A program made the position numbers and the translations under genes. Positions 9,677 to 18,640 of a stretch of 64,000 bases of DNA are shown one piece after another. Each line of letters starts with the position of its first letter. The stretch's first letter is position 1. The notes beneath the pieces were generated by a model. The model was not told the origin of the DNA. It ran no database searches and was given only the letters and a program-made list of their open reading frames with translations. Origin of the DNA: Bryobacterales bacterium (GTDB lineage: Bacteria > Acidobacteriota > Terriglobia > Bryobacterales > UBA6623); contig JAJEHF010000026.1 in the NCBI GenBank assembly GCA_022823865.1, positions 1 to 64,000 of the forward strand, written 5' to 3'.

Positions 9677-11353
9677 TTGAGCGAAGAAGTAAGAATCATC
9701 CCGCTGGGCGGTCTCGGCGAGTTCGGCATGAACATGCTCGCCGTCGAGTCTGGCGACGACATGATCCTGATCGACACCGGCGTGCTTTTCCCGGGGGCGG
9801 AGCATCACGGAATCGACGCGATCGTTCCCGACCTGACGTACGTACTTGACCAGCGCGACAAGCTGCGCGGGCTGGTGTTAACTCACGGCCACCTGGACCA
9901 CATCGGCGGGGTGCCCTATTTGCTCGAGCAGATCGACGATGTGCCGATCTACGGCACCGCGTTCACGCTGGGCCTGGTACGCAAGCAGATTTCCGAATTC
10001 ACCCTGCTCAAGCCCCCGAGCCTGACGACGATCGAGGCGGGGGAAGAGATCAGGTTGGGCTGCTTCACGATCGAAGGCATTCACGTAACCCACAGCACTG
10101 CGCAGTGCCTCGCCTTGGCGATCTCCACGCCGCAGGGCTTGCTGCTGCATACCGGCGACTTCAAGATCGACCAGACTCCGCTCGACGGGCGTGTCTTCGA
10201 CTTCGAGCGGTTCGCCGAATACGGCAAGCGCGGCGTGTTGCTGCTGCTGGCTGACTCGACCAACGCCGACGTGCCGGGCTTCAGCGCGTCGGAGCAGGCG
10301 GTCGGCCCCGTGCTTGACGACATCTTCCTCAAAGCCGAGCAGGCGCTGTTCTTCACGTGCTTTTCCTCGGCCATCCACCGGGTGCAGCAGATCGTGGATC
10401 GAGCGGTTGAACACCGCCGCAAGGTTGCGCTGGTCGGCAGGAGCCTCGATAGCGCCTGCAACATCGCGATGGACCTCGGCATCCTGCGGATTCCGCCGGG
10501 GACGTTGCTCGACCCTTCCGACCTTGAGTCGCACCCGCGGCATGACCGCGCCACCATCATTGCCGGCTCGCAGGGCGAGCCGCGCTCTTCGCTGACCCGC
10601 GCCGCCGTCGGCCAGCACAACTTGGTCGACATCGAAGACGGCGACATCGTCGCCTTCAGCGCCAAGATGATCCCCGGGAACGAGAGCGCGATCTTCAAGG
10701 TGATCGATCACCTGTACCGGCGCGGCGCGAAGGTGCTCTACGGCGATGTCTGCCCGGGATTGCATGTTTCCGGCCACCCTTGCCAGGAGGAGCTCAAGCT
10801 GATTCTCAATCTCGTCCGCCCGCGCTATTTCGTGCCGATTCACGGCGAATATAGGCAACTGGCCCAGCACCGGGCGCTGGCGATGCAAGTCCGGGGCGAC
10901 GACCTGCAGGACTCGTTCATCCTCGAGAACGGCAACGTACTGCAACTGGACGAGTTCGGGGCTCGCGTGCTGCCGGACAAGGTTCCAGTGGGCCACCGGC
11001 TGATCGACACCGGCACGCGCAGCGAGGTCATCCATGACGCCGCGCTGCGCGACAGGCGGCGCCTGTCCGAGTTTGGCGTGATCGTCCCAGTGGTCACCAT
11101 CGACGAACGGACCGGCAAGGCCTTGGAAATCGAGATCTTGGATCGCGGATTTGTGGTCTCGGAGGGGTCCGAGGCTATGCTGGGCGGAGCACAGGCGGTC
11201 ATCAGCGACGCAGTGCGGACCAGCAGCGCGGAAGAACGGCTCGATGTGGCGTTGATGGAGGACAAGATCCGGGACGAGTTCCGGCGCTATTTGGCCCGCA
11301 AGACCTCGCGCCAGAGCCAGCCGCTGATCGTCCCGGTGGTATTGGAAGGCTGA
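9677..11353 (+). CDS. rnj: Ribonuclease J family protein
   Basis: RNase J is a metallo-beta-lactamase/beta-CASP ribonuclease that degrades and matures RNA, with 5'-3' exonuclease and endonuclease activity. The 558-residue length fits. The zinc-binding motif HGHLDH is at residues 70-75, followed by GVPYLLEQ; further ligands and the beta-CASP region with VGRSLDSA and GSQGEPRSSLTR are typical. The TTG start at 9677 has an AGGA ribosome-binding site 6 bases upstream. It is the last clear housekeeping gene of the plus-strand run 8365-11353. Presence of RNase J rather than only RNase E is unusual for gammaproteobacteria and useful for placement. Confidence 0.95.
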   Translation: MSEEVRIIPLGGLGEFGMNMLAVESGDDMILIDTGVLFPGAEHHGIDAIVPDLTYVLDQRDKLRGLVLTHGHLDHIGGVPYLLEQIDDVPIYGTAFTLGLVRKQISEFTLLKPPSLTTIEAGEEIRLGCFTIEGIHVTHSTAQCLALAISTPQGLLLHTGDFKIDQTPLDGRVFDFERFAEYGKRGVLLLLADSTNADVPGFSASEQAVGPVLDDIFLKAEQALFFTCFSSAIHRVQQIVDRAVEHRRKVALVGRSLDSACNIAMDLGILRIPPGTLLDPSDLESHPRHDRATIIAGSQGEPRSSLTRAAVGQHNLVDIEDGDIVAFSAKMIPGNESAIFKVIDHLYRRGAKVLYGDVCPGLHVSGHPCQEELKLILNLVRPRYFVPIHGEYRQLAQHRALAMQVRGDDLQDSFILENGNVLQLDEFGARVLPDKVPVGHRLIDTGTRSEVIHDAALRDRRRLSEFGVIVPVVTIDERTGKALEIEILDRGFVVSEGSEAMLGGAQAVISDAVRTSSAEERLDVALMEDKIRDEFRRYLARKTSRQSQPLIVPVVLEG

Positions 11354-11360
11354 CTTGGCA

Positions 11361-11453
11361 ATGGCTTGGGGCTTTGCCGAAACTGGCCGGGACGACGAGG
11401 TCTTCAACTACTGCAAGAACTACTCCTTGGATGACTCCAAGGACGTCGAGTGA
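11361..11453 (+). CDS. Possible 30-residue small ORF leading into the HIRAN gene
   Basis: Seven bases after the RNase J stop an ATG opens a 30-codon frame (MAWGFAETGRDD, ending SKDVE). Its TGA (11451-11453) overlaps a GTG at 11450 that is in frame with the following HIRAN gene, an arrangement typical of translational coupling. The peptide is acidic and not hydrophobic. It could be a leader peptide, a small protein, or the remnant of a lost gene. No family is recognised, and the ATG at 11510 may be the true start of the next gene, so this is tentative. Confidence 0.3.
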   Translation: MAWGFAETGRDDEVFNYCKNYSLDDSKDVE

Positions 11454-11509
11454 GACAGTTCCCGCCAAGCGGACGGGCGTGGAGCGGAAAGGGCGGGAGA
11501 CACGAAGTC

Positions 11510-12298
11510 ATGGAGTTCGGGGTCATCCTAATTGTCTTGGGCACGCTGGCGGTAGCAGCGCTATCACAAGCTTGGAAGAATTCGAACCCGCCTCCGGACA
11601 CGCCGCCCTCTTGGGCGTCTGGATCTGAGTACGAGCCAGACTACGAATTCCCATGTGCCGTGTGCGGAGTCCAGCGCACAAGCAGCAGCGAGTCTTGGAT
11701 GTACGAGCGGTGCTTCGAATGCTATGAAAAGCACTCTGAAGTACGAGAGCGCCTATGGGCCAAGGAATATCGCTGCAACAGCGAACGATGGCGTCGCCGC
11801 CGAATTAAGGACTTACAGGAGCAAGGCAGAGATTCACGTCCGCGAGTTGAGTGGAAGTGCCTGATATGCGAGGGTGCCATTGCTCCAAGAGAACTGCATA
11901 TCGTGCATTCTTCGAATCACGCGCATTCAGCGTGCGTTGCGAATGCTGACACTGGACCAATGGATGAAGATGTCTTCCGTTGCAAAGTAGCAGGCGTGAC
12001 GTTCGAGAATCGTGACGGGGTGAATCGTCAAGGGGCGCTCAGCGAGGTTGCACGTCAAGGCGCGATTTCTATCCAGGTAGAACGCGATTCAGGCAATGCT
12101 CACGACAGCAATGCTGTTCTGGTACTGGCGAATGGACTAGATGTTGGGTACGTGCCACGCGACGTTGCAGCGGATCTCGCTCCATACCTGGACGCGGGAA
12201 AGACGGCGACTGTCTCCTTAGAAAAGTTCCGCCTGCCATACCCTGACCAGTATGAAGAGCATGTCTATACGATGGAAATCTTCATCGATGTAGGCTGA
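11510..12298 (+). CDS. Membrane-anchored zinc-finger protein with C-terminal HIRAN domain
   Basis: From the ATG at 11510 the product has 262 residues: an N-terminal transmembrane helix (about 4-20), a zinc-finger-like cluster (Cys49, Cys52, Cys68, Cys71), a basic linker, a second cluster (Cys117, Cys120, His residues near 130-139, Cys142), and a HIRAN-like domain (about 156-258). HIRAN domains (as in HLTF/Rad5) bind 3' DNA ends or damaged DNA; the diagnostic features here are NRDGVN, HDSNAVLV and VGYVPRDVAADL. A longer start (GTG 11450) exists, but 11510 places the hydrophobic helix at the N-terminus. Base composition looks less GC-rich than its neighbours. Membrane anchoring of a HIRAN domain is unusual; function unknown. 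Confidence 0.72.
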   Translation: MEFGVILIVLGTLAVAALSQAWKNSNPPPDTPPSWASGSEYEPDYEFPCAVCGVQRTSSSESWMYERCFECYEKHSEVRERLWAKEYRCNSERWRRRRIKDLQEQGRDSRPRVEWKCLICEGAIAPRELHIVHSSNHAHSACVANADTGPMDEDVFRCKVAGVTFENRDGVNRQGALSEVARQGAISIQVERDSGNAHDSNAVLVLANGLDVGYVPRDVAADLAPYLDAGKTATVSLEKFRLPYPDQYEEHVYTMEIFIDVG

Positions 12299-12568
12299 CG
12301 ATCGGACGCGGTCGGCCAAGGCAGAAGAGACGAGGCCCTCTGCATTCTCCGCGCCAAGCTCTCCGAGTGGAGGGCAGGACGCGATGCCGGAATTGCCTGG
12401 ACACGCAAGAACGGGCTTATGGGTCCTGCAGACGCGAGCAGACCAAGCTCAGGCGGCACGGCAAGCGAGCAAGGCGACACTCGCCTGTGAGTCTTTCACC
12501 GGGAAAAGCACGGCGCCTAAGCAATGGTTTGCGTGGCATGACCGGCCGAGCCTAGGCACTCAGGGTGC

Positions 12569-13426
12569 CTACGTGCTCGTGGGGCGGCGTCGCAGGCGAT
12601 CCCACTCTTCGAGATACTCGGCTAGGTGTTCGTTATCGCCGGTGTCGGCGCGCTCTTCGACCATCTTGCGCAGCAGCTTCTGCTCGTCCTGGTATTGCTG
12701 CGCGCTCAGATGCCCGGCGAAGAAGGCCGTTCGCAGCCAGAGCAGAAAAGTACTCAGGGCATCTTGCTCGTTGTACTTAACGATTCCGTCTATGTCGCCC
12801 GCCAGCCACTGGGCGGCCGTACCGCCGCCGTCCGAACCTCCGATCTTGCACGGGATGCCTGACTGGCGGGTGAGTTCGTTCAGGCTTGGTTGCGCCTTGC
12901 CCCAGCCTCCGATGGCATTGATCAGGTCGACGTTCCACTCGCTGTCCCTCGCAAAGTAGTCCACTCCCTCCCATGGCTTGTCGGGCCGTTTGCAGAACTT
13001 ATCCGCTTGGATACCGTGCACGATACTTCGTTGGATGAAGATCCTTAGGTCCGACCCTGCCGAATTGAATCCCACCAGTTGAGGCTGGACCTTTCCGACG
13101 CTGTCCAAGAAACCGCCGAGGATGGCCGCTTCGTCGCAGTCTTCCAAGCGGGCTGGCGTCTTGGGACGAGAGCGGAGATCGAGGGTGATTTCGCCGTACC
13201 GATCGCGCTTTCGGCGAACGAAGGCTATCGAAACCACCCGGCAAAGCACGAGCTTGAGAAATGGGCGGGGGTTCTCCTCGCTCGCGCCGTGCTGGCGCCA
13301 CATGTGCTCGATGACTTCCGCCTCGGGCGTGTCCTCGTCCAACTCATAGAGCACTCTGCCGGCGTTGGCGTCCGGCACCCACTCGGCATCGTAGGCCCAG
13401 ACCTCCTCTTTGACGGTCTTGAACAT
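12569..13426 (-). CDS. Predicted 3'-5' exonuclease, PolB-type DEDD fold
   Basis: The 285-residue protein resembles the stand-alone exonuclease related to the proofreading domain of B-family DNA polymerases. Exo I is visible as YDAEW (Asp13, Glu15), Exo II as VGFNSAGSDLRIF, and Exo III as YNEQDALST. These residues normally bind two divalent metals for 3'-5' DNA exonuclease activity. The sequence between them (NVDLINAIGGWGKAQPSLNELTRQSGIP) matches the family layout. It is convergent with the HIRAN gene across a 270-base gap in which I see no gene. Biological role is probably DNA processing or repair. Confidence 0.85.
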   Translation of the reverse strand: MFKTVKEEVWAYDAEWVPDANAGRVLYELDEDTPEAEVIEHMWRQHGASEENPRPFLKLVLCRVVSIAFVRRKRDRYGEITLDLRSRPKTPARLEDCDEAAILGGFLDSVGKVQPQLVGFNSAGSDLRIFIQRSIVHGIQADKFCKRPDKPWEGVDYFARDSEWNVDLINAIGGWGKAQPSLNELTRQSGIPCKIGGSDGGGTAAQWLAGDIDGIVKYNEQDALSTFLLWLRTAFFAGHLSAQQYQDEQKLLRKMVEERADTGDNEHLAEYLEEWDRLRRRPTST

Positions 13427-13475
13427 TCCGAATATCGTTGCACAGCCGTCGTCCCGCCAGATGTCCCGACGGGGT

Positions 13476-14750
13476 TCAGCTGCGCGCCCGCAGCAATGGC
13501 TTGGACGGATCGACCTTGAGCCAGAACAGCATCGACACGAAACACGAGCAGGCGATCAGCCCGAGAGGCAGGTTCCAACCGTAGGAGTCCACCAACGCGC
13601 CGTACCCGACGCTCATCACGACCCCGCCGATCTGGCCGGCAGTGTTCATCGCGCCGCTAACGCTGCCCGACGCCTCGCGTCCCACATCGACGCAAACGGC
13701 CCATGCGACTGGCAGCATGACGTCGGAGGCGGCGAAGCCGAGGGCCAGCACCAAGCTGGCTGCGATGCGGTCTTCGATTGCGAGCGAGAGCAGGATCAGC
13801 GCCCCCGCGGTTCCGATCCCTGCCATGCCGACGATCCGGCGGCCCCAAGTGAGCCCGATCCGATTGACAAGCCGGTCGCTGAGTGAACCGCTGAGCCAGT
13901 CGGCACAGCCGGCCAGCAGGAAGGGCAGGGCGGTGTAGGCTGCGAGTTCAGAAGCCTCCCAGCCCTTCTCGGACGACAGGTAGCTGGCCGTCCAGAACAG
14001 GTACCAGTTGGACGCGTAGCAGAAGAAGTGGTACACGCCGAGGATCGCCCAGAAGTTGCCGCTGCGCAGCATGCCCGCCAACGGCACGTGCCCGCGCTTG
14101 ACCGACCCTTCTCCGATGATCGCGATCTCCGCGGCATTGACGCCGGGCTTCTCAGAGGGATAGTCACGGAAGAACTTCCACCACCAGACCGCCCAGACGA
14201 TCCCCAGCACGCTGAACACGAAGAACACGCTGCGCCAGCCCCAGTTGGCGATCAGAGGCAGCACCAGCAGCGGCGATAGCGCGCCGCCGAGCCGACTCGC
14301 CATGAACACGATGCCCTGAGCCCGCGCGCGCTGTTGGGGAGGGAACCAGCGCGACACCACGCACGAGGCGTTGGGATACGCGCCGGCTTCGCCGGCTCCG
14401 AACAAGGCCCGGACGACCAGCAGTTGCACGTAGCCGCGCACAACGCCGGTCAGGGCCGTGAAGCCCGACCACCAGACAACGATGCGAGTCAAGATGAGGC
14501 GCGGCCCGAAGCGGTCTCCCAGCCAGCCGCCCGGCACCTCGAACAGGCCGTACGCGGCCAAGAACGCGGCCACCACCATGCCCCACTGGGCATTTGACAG
14601 CCCTAGGTCCCGCTGCATCTCGGGGGCGGCCGAATTGATGCAGACGCGGTCCAGGTAGGTGACGACCGACAGCAAGAACAGCCCCAGCATCACCGTGCGG
14701 CGAACGTTGCTCGGGGCCGGCTCGCGCCCGGCTTGGGGATCGCCGCTCAA
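13476..14750 (-). CDS. MFS transporter, anion:cation symporter type (hexuronate/galactonate-like)
   Basis: This 424-residue protein has about 12 transmembrane helices. Helix 1 is followed by the ACS-family feature YLDRVCINSAAPEMQRDLGLSNAQWG and the MFS loop GWLGDRFGPRLIL. ACS transporters import organic anions such as hexuronates, galactonate or tartrate with protons or sodium. The start is a TTG at 14750 with GGAGAG a few bases upstream. It lies 24 bases downstream of talC, so the two are probably cotranscribed. Substrate cannot be read from sequence; sugar acid is likely given the neighbours. Confidence 0.88.
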   Translation of the reverse strand: MSGDPQAGREPAPSNVRRTVMLGLFLLSVVTYLDRVCINSAAPEMQRDLGLSNAQWGMVVAAFLAAYGLFEVPGGWLGDRFGPRLILTRIVVWWSGFTALTGVVRGYVQLLVVRALFGAGEAGAYPNASCVVSRWFPPQQRARAQGIVFMASRLGGALSPLLVLPLIANWGWRSVFFVFSVLGIVWAVWWWKFFRDYPSEKPGVNAAEIAIIGEGSVKRGHVPLAGMLRSGNFWAILGVYHFFCYASNWYLFWTASYLSSEKGWEASELAAYTALPFLLAGCADWLSGSLSDRLVNRIGLTWGRRIVGMAGIGTAGALILLSLAIEDRIAASLVLALGFAASDVMLPVAWAVCVDVGREASGSVSGAMNTAGQIGGVVMSVGYGALVDSYGWNLPLGLIACSCFVSMLFWLKVDPSKPLLRARS

Positions 14751-14774
14751 GGGACTCTCCTGCCGCTTGGAACG

Positions 14775-15425
14775 CTAGGCCGTGACGAGCGTCTTGCGAT
14801 AGTCAGCCAGGAACTTCTCCAAGCCGATGTCCGTCAGCGGGTGGTTGAACAACTGGTCGAAAACCTTGTATGGCAGAGTGCTGACGTGGGCGCCCGCCAA
14901 GGCCGCTTGCTTGACATGCAGCGGGCCTCGTGCCGAGGCAGCCAGGACTTGGGTGGGATAGCCGTAGTTGTCGTATATCTCGACGATCTCCTGGATCAGG
15001 GCCATGCCCTCGTGCGAGATGTCGTCCAAGCGCCCGATAAAGGGACTGATCAGATAGGCCCCCGCCTTGGCCGCGAGCAGTGCCTGCATAGGAGAGAAGC
15101 ACAGCGTCACATTGGTGCGGATCCCTTCGGCCGCCAGTCGGCTGACGGCCTTGATGCCGTCGCGTATCAATGGGATCTTGACCACGACGGAATCATGGAT
15201 CCTTGCCAGCTCGCGCCCCTCGGCGACCATGGCGTCCGCTTCGGTAGCCACGACCTCCGCGCTGATGTCGCCATCGAGGATTCCGCAGATCGCCCGGATC
15301 TGGTCATGGTGGTCGTGGCCCTCCTTGGCGATTAGGGAGGGGTTTGTCGTGACGCCGTCCACTATGCCGTAGGAGGCGGCCGCGCGGATTTCCTCTAGGT
15401 TCGCGCTGTCGATAAAGATCCTCAT
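14775..15425 (-). CDS. talC: Transaldolase / fructose-6-phosphate aldolase-like protein (TalC)
   Basis: The 216-residue enzyme belongs to the small transaldolase group (TalC/FSA), which transfers or cleaves dihydroxyacetone units of sugar phosphates through a Schiff-base lysine. The N-terminus [13 protein letters not shown], the block VTTNPS (25-30) and the lysine in VVVKIPLI (Lys83) are diagnostic; length matches the subfamily (~215-220). I place the start at the ATG 15425, preceded by AAGGAG; longer open frame upstream is an artefact of GC-rich DNA. Small transaldolases are often annotated either as transaldolase or F6P aldolase, and sequence alone here does not decide between them. Confidence 0.94.
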   Translation of the reverse strand: MRIFIDSANLEEIRAAASYGIVDGVTTNPSLIAKEGHDHHDQIRAICGILDGDISAEVVATEADAMVAEGRELARIHDSVVVKIPLIRDGIKAVSRLAAEGIRTNVTLCFSPMQALLAAKAGAYLISPFIGRLDDISHEGMALIQEIVEIYDNYGYPTQVLAASARGPLHVKQAALAGAHVSTLPYKVFDQLFNHPLTDIGLEKFLADYRKTLVTA

Positions 15426-15490
15426 TCGGTGCTCCTTGTGCGCCTGCCGCGCCGGAATCGGCGAACGCCCGGGCCAGCGGCGGGCCGCCG

Positions 15491-17608
15491 CTAGCGCTTC
15501 ACTCCAGTCTTGTCCTTGCCGTCTCGCTCGCCGACTGCCACGGAGACTTCTAACTCGGCCAACTTGCGTCGCAGGCTCTCGACCTCGCTGGCATCGCGGT
15601 CCGCCGGAGCGGATCGGTTCCACTCCTCCAAGCCGCGGTTCCAATGGCGCTTGGCGTCGGCGATCCGGCCTTGCTTGTAGTACACGTCCCCCAAGTGCGT
15701 ATGCACCACTGGGTCGTCCTTGTATTGCTCCAGCGAGCGCTCGAGGAACTTCGCGGCCAGATCCAGCTTGTCTTGGCGGAAGTACACCCATCCAAGGCTG
15801 TCGAGGTAGGCGCCGTTGTTGGGTTCTAGGTCCAAGGCGCGCTGGATCAAGTCGTGCGCCTCGTCCAGATGCATGCCGCGGTCGGCGAACATGTAGCCGA
15901 GGTAGTTCAGGGCTGTCGAGTTGTCGGGCGCGATATCGAGCAGTTCCCGGAACTTGGCTTCGGCTTGCTCGTAGCGCTTGGCGCGTTCATACATCGAGCC
16001 GTACGCAAACAGCACGGCAATCCGCGCCTCCTCGGAGTCGACCAGCTTGCTGGCACGGTCGATCTGTTCCTCGGCCTTGTCGAACTGGCGGCCCTTTTCG
16101 TAGACCCGGGCCATCGCCAGGGCGGTGTCGATCTCGGCCTGCCCGGTCGCGCCCATGCGCTGGACCACCTTGATCGCTTCCTTGGTCTTGCCGCGGTCAG
16201 CCAGGGTTGCCGCCAGCAGGTTTGCCAGCGCGGGGTCATCCTTGAACTCGTCGGTGGCGCGGCGTGCTTCCTGCTCGGCCCGGGCGAAGTCCCGGGCCTG
16301 GAGCCAAGTCTGGACGATCTGCGCCAAGATTTGCGGCTTGAGGTCCGGCTGCAGGGCCGTGATCTCGCGGAATGTCTTGACAGCCGACTCGGACTGCCCC
16401 TGCTCGCGCTGGAGGACGCCGAGGCGCTCGAGCAGCATCAAGCGTCGCCTGTGCTCGCTGCGGGGGTATTCGTCTCGGCGCGTGGCCTCCAAGAGATTGG
16501 TCAGCTCGGCGATAGCCTGCTGCTGGCGGCCTTGGGCTTCCAGCAGGTTGATGGCGGCGAATTGGACCTGCAGCGAGTCGGGATCGATTTCCCGAGCTTT
16601 TTCCAGAGCCTTCCACGCGCCGTCGTAGTCTTTCAGCTCGCCCTGGAGCGCGGCTATCCGCAAGAAGTACTCGGCCTCGCCAGAATCGAGCTCCGCCAAC
16701 ACCTGGTATTGCTCAAGCGCTTTCCTGAACGCGCCCGAGCGGAACAGGTTCTCCGCCAGGCGCTGACGCGCCTGCAGCGTGTTGCCGCCTTCCTGAAGCA
16801 GTCGCTGGTAGAGCCGCGCCGCGTCTTCGGCACGCCCGGCTTGCTCGTAGGCCCCTGCCAACGCGTTGATGTGCTGCCTGTTCGAAGGGCCGTCGCTGAC
16901 GACTTGCTCGAGTTCAGTGATCGCATCATTGAGCTTGCCGGTCTCGAGCAGGATATACGCTAGGCTGACCCGTGCGTCGGAGTTGCCGGGCTCCAATTCG
17001 ATGGCACGTCGCAGCGTCTGCTGGCCAGCCTCCGGATCGCCCGCCAACGCCTGCATTTGGCCAAGCTCCAAGTGGTGGGCAGCGTTGTCGGGCTCCAGCT
17101 CCACCAGCAGCTTGAACTGTTCGATCGCCTTCCGCAGGAACTCGAGGTTCGGCTCCTCGCGGTTCGGGTCTTGGCGTTGCTTGGAGTAGTAGGAGCGGTA
17201 AATCTCGCCCAGCAACCGCCGCACTTCAGCGTTCTGGGGATCCCGGGCAATGATCTCGTCCGCAAGGGCCACCGCACGTCCCAGCCGGTTCGTGGCAGCA
17301 AACAGGTTGATCATTTCCATCCGGATTACCGCCGAATCCGGATCCCCGTCCAGAGCGGACTGGTACTCCTTCGCCGCTCGAGCGATGTATTCCTGCCGCC
17401 CGAACTGCTGCGCGAACTGGTGGTAGAGGTGGCCGAGAGCGAAGTGGTAGTACGATTCGCCCCGGTCGGGGGCGCTCGCGTCGCCCTCAGCGGAACGAAG
17501 GGGAAGCGGCAGGCACAACGCTGCCGCAAGCAACGCTAGGCACCCGCATGCCCCAATAGTCCCGCGCAAGGAGAAACTGCGGGCGGGAGTCCGATACCGA
17601 GTAGGCAT
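15491..17608 (-). CDS. Exported tetratricopeptide-repeat protein
   Basis: The 705-residue protein begins with a signal peptide (hydrophobic [18 protein letters not shown]) and then consists almost entirely of TPR helices, with recurring A-x2-Y...G...A patterns such as HYHFALG-like, [13 protein letters not shown] and [16 protein letters not shown] arrays are scaffolds for protein-protein interaction; in this position an envelope or periplasmic role is likely. It resembles bacterial TPR proteins with many repeats near lipid A or outer-membrane genes. It follows the acyltransferase gene by 43 bases and precedes talC by 65 bases on the same strand. Partner unknown. Confidence 0.88.
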   Translation of the reverse strand: MPTRYRTPARSFSLRGTIGACGCLALLAAALCLPLPLRSAEGDASAPDRGESYYHFALGHLYHQFAQQFGRQEYIARAAKEYQSALDGDPDSAVIRMEMINLFAATNRLGRAVALADEIIARDPQNAEVRRLLGEIYRSYYSKQRQDPNREEPNLEFLRKAIEQFKLLVELEPDNAAHHLELGQMQALAGDPEAGQQTLRRAIELEPGNSDARVSLAYILLETGKLNDAITELEQVVSDGPSNRQHINALAGAYEQAGRAEDAARLYQRLLQEGGNTLQARQRLAENLFRSGAFRKALEQYQVLAELDSGEAEYFLRIAALQGELKDYDGAWKALEKAREIDPDSLQVQFAAINLLEAQGRQQQAIAELTNLLEATRRDEYPRSEHRRRLMLLERLGVLQREQGQSESAVKTFREITALQPDLKPQILAQIVQTWLQARDFARAEQEARRATDEFKDDPALANLLAATLADRGKTKEAIKVVQRMGATGQAEIDTALAMARVYEKGRQFDKAEEQIDRASKLVDSEEARIAVLFAYGSMYERAKRYEQAEAKFRELLDIAPDNSTALNYLGYMFADRGMHLDEAHDLIQRALDLEPNNGAYLDSLGWVYFRQDKLDLAAKFLERSLEQYKDDPVVHTHLGDVYYKQGRIADAKRHWNRGLEEWNRSAPADRDASEVESLRRKLAELEVSVAVGERDGKDKTGVKR

Positions 17609-17651
17609 TCGCTGGGGGTATTATAGCGATTGCTCGGTCTCTGGCTGGCAG

Positions 17652-18584
17652 TCAGACCGATTTCGTCGCTGGTTGGGTCTTCCAGCGGCGGTGAATCCAG
17701 AGCCATTGGTCGGGATTGGCTCGGACCTGTTCCTCGAGCGCGCGCTGGAACCGCTGCGTGTTGATCTCGATGTCCCGCTCCGCTATCCCGCTGCGAACGA
17801 TCTCGATCTCGGGTCCATACTCGACGACATGACGCCTGGACGCGGGATCCCAGCGCGCGACCGCAGGCACCACGGCGGCGCCTGACCGCAGTGCCAGCTG
17901 CGCGAAACCCTTGTGCGCGGCCGCGGGCATCCCGAAAAACTCCACGAATACGGCATCCTCGGGCAGGGCGTTCTGGTCCGCCAGGATGCCGACTGTGCCG
18001 CCCGCCGAGAGGGCCTTGAGCACCTCGCGAGCCGAATTGCGCTTGGCGATGACTCGGTTGCCGTGCGCCGATCGGCGGGCTTCGACGATGCGGTCCACGA
18101 GTGGGTTGGCGATGGGCCGGACCATGACGCTGATCGGCCCGACCACGGCACCGTGCGCCAGCGCCCCGAGTTCCCAGTTCCCTAGGTGCCCCGTCAGCAG
18201 CAGCACGCCGCTCCCCTTTGCCTCGGCCGCGCGAAAATGCTCGAGACCTGAGAAGTCGACATGCCGCACGATGGTTCGCTCGGACCAAGCCGGCAGCTTC
18301 GCAAGAGCCAGAGCCACACGGCCGAGGTTGCGGTAGACCCCGAGTCGAATATGCCGACGCGCAGCGCTGTCAAGCTCGGGCAGGGCGCGTTGGAGGTTGC
18401 TCTCCGCGACATCGCGCCACTTGGACACCGCGCTGCCGCATGCGAGCCCGGCCAACTCGGCTGTTGGCAAGGCAAGGCGCTGCGGTAGCCAGCGCAGCAA
18501 CAACAACAGCTTGGCAGCCGCGCCGAATTCAAAGAGCCTTACGAAGCCTGTCACCATGCCACTCGTCCAGGCCGAACCCGCCAC
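17652..18584 (-). CDS. Lipid A biosynthesis acyltransferase (LpxL/HtrB family)
   Basis: Members acylate Kdo-lipid A or related lipids at the inner membrane using acyl-ACP. The 310-residue length, the N-terminal hydrophobic segment and the H-x4-E active-site motif (His133 to Glu138 in TGHLGNWE) identify the family; downstream RPIANPLVD and GGTVGILADQNA agree. The chosen start is a GTG at 18584; an ATG at 18557 (MVTGFVRLFEFG) is a good alternative. It supports a Gram-negative, lipopolysaccharide-type envelope. Closely spaced with the aldehyde dehydrogenase upstream (56 bases) and the TPR gene downstream. Confidence 0.9.
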   Translation of the reverse strand: MAGSAWTSGMVTGFVRLFEFGAAAKLLLLLRWLPQRLALPTAELAGLACGSAVSKWRDVAESNLQRALPELDSAARRHIRLGVYRNLGRVALALAKLPAWSERTIVRHVDFSGLEHFRAAEAKGSGVLLLTGHLGNWELGALAHGAVVGPISVMVRPIANPLVDRIVEARRSAHGNRVIAKRNSAREVLKALSAGGTVGILADQNALPEDAVFVEFFGMPAAAHKGFAQLALRSGAAVVPAVARWDPASRRHVVEYGPEIEIVRSGIAERDIEINTQRFQRALEEQVRANPDQWLWIHRRWKTQPATKSV

Positions 18585-18640
18585 GCCTGCCTAGTCCATC
18601 GCTAGCCGCTGCCAGCGAGGTGCCGCCTACAGCGACCCGC

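Noticed and set aside
9878..11407. Long minus-strand open frame of 509 codons
   Set aside because: It is antisense to RNase J, has atypical composition and no domain, as expected in GC-rich DNA.
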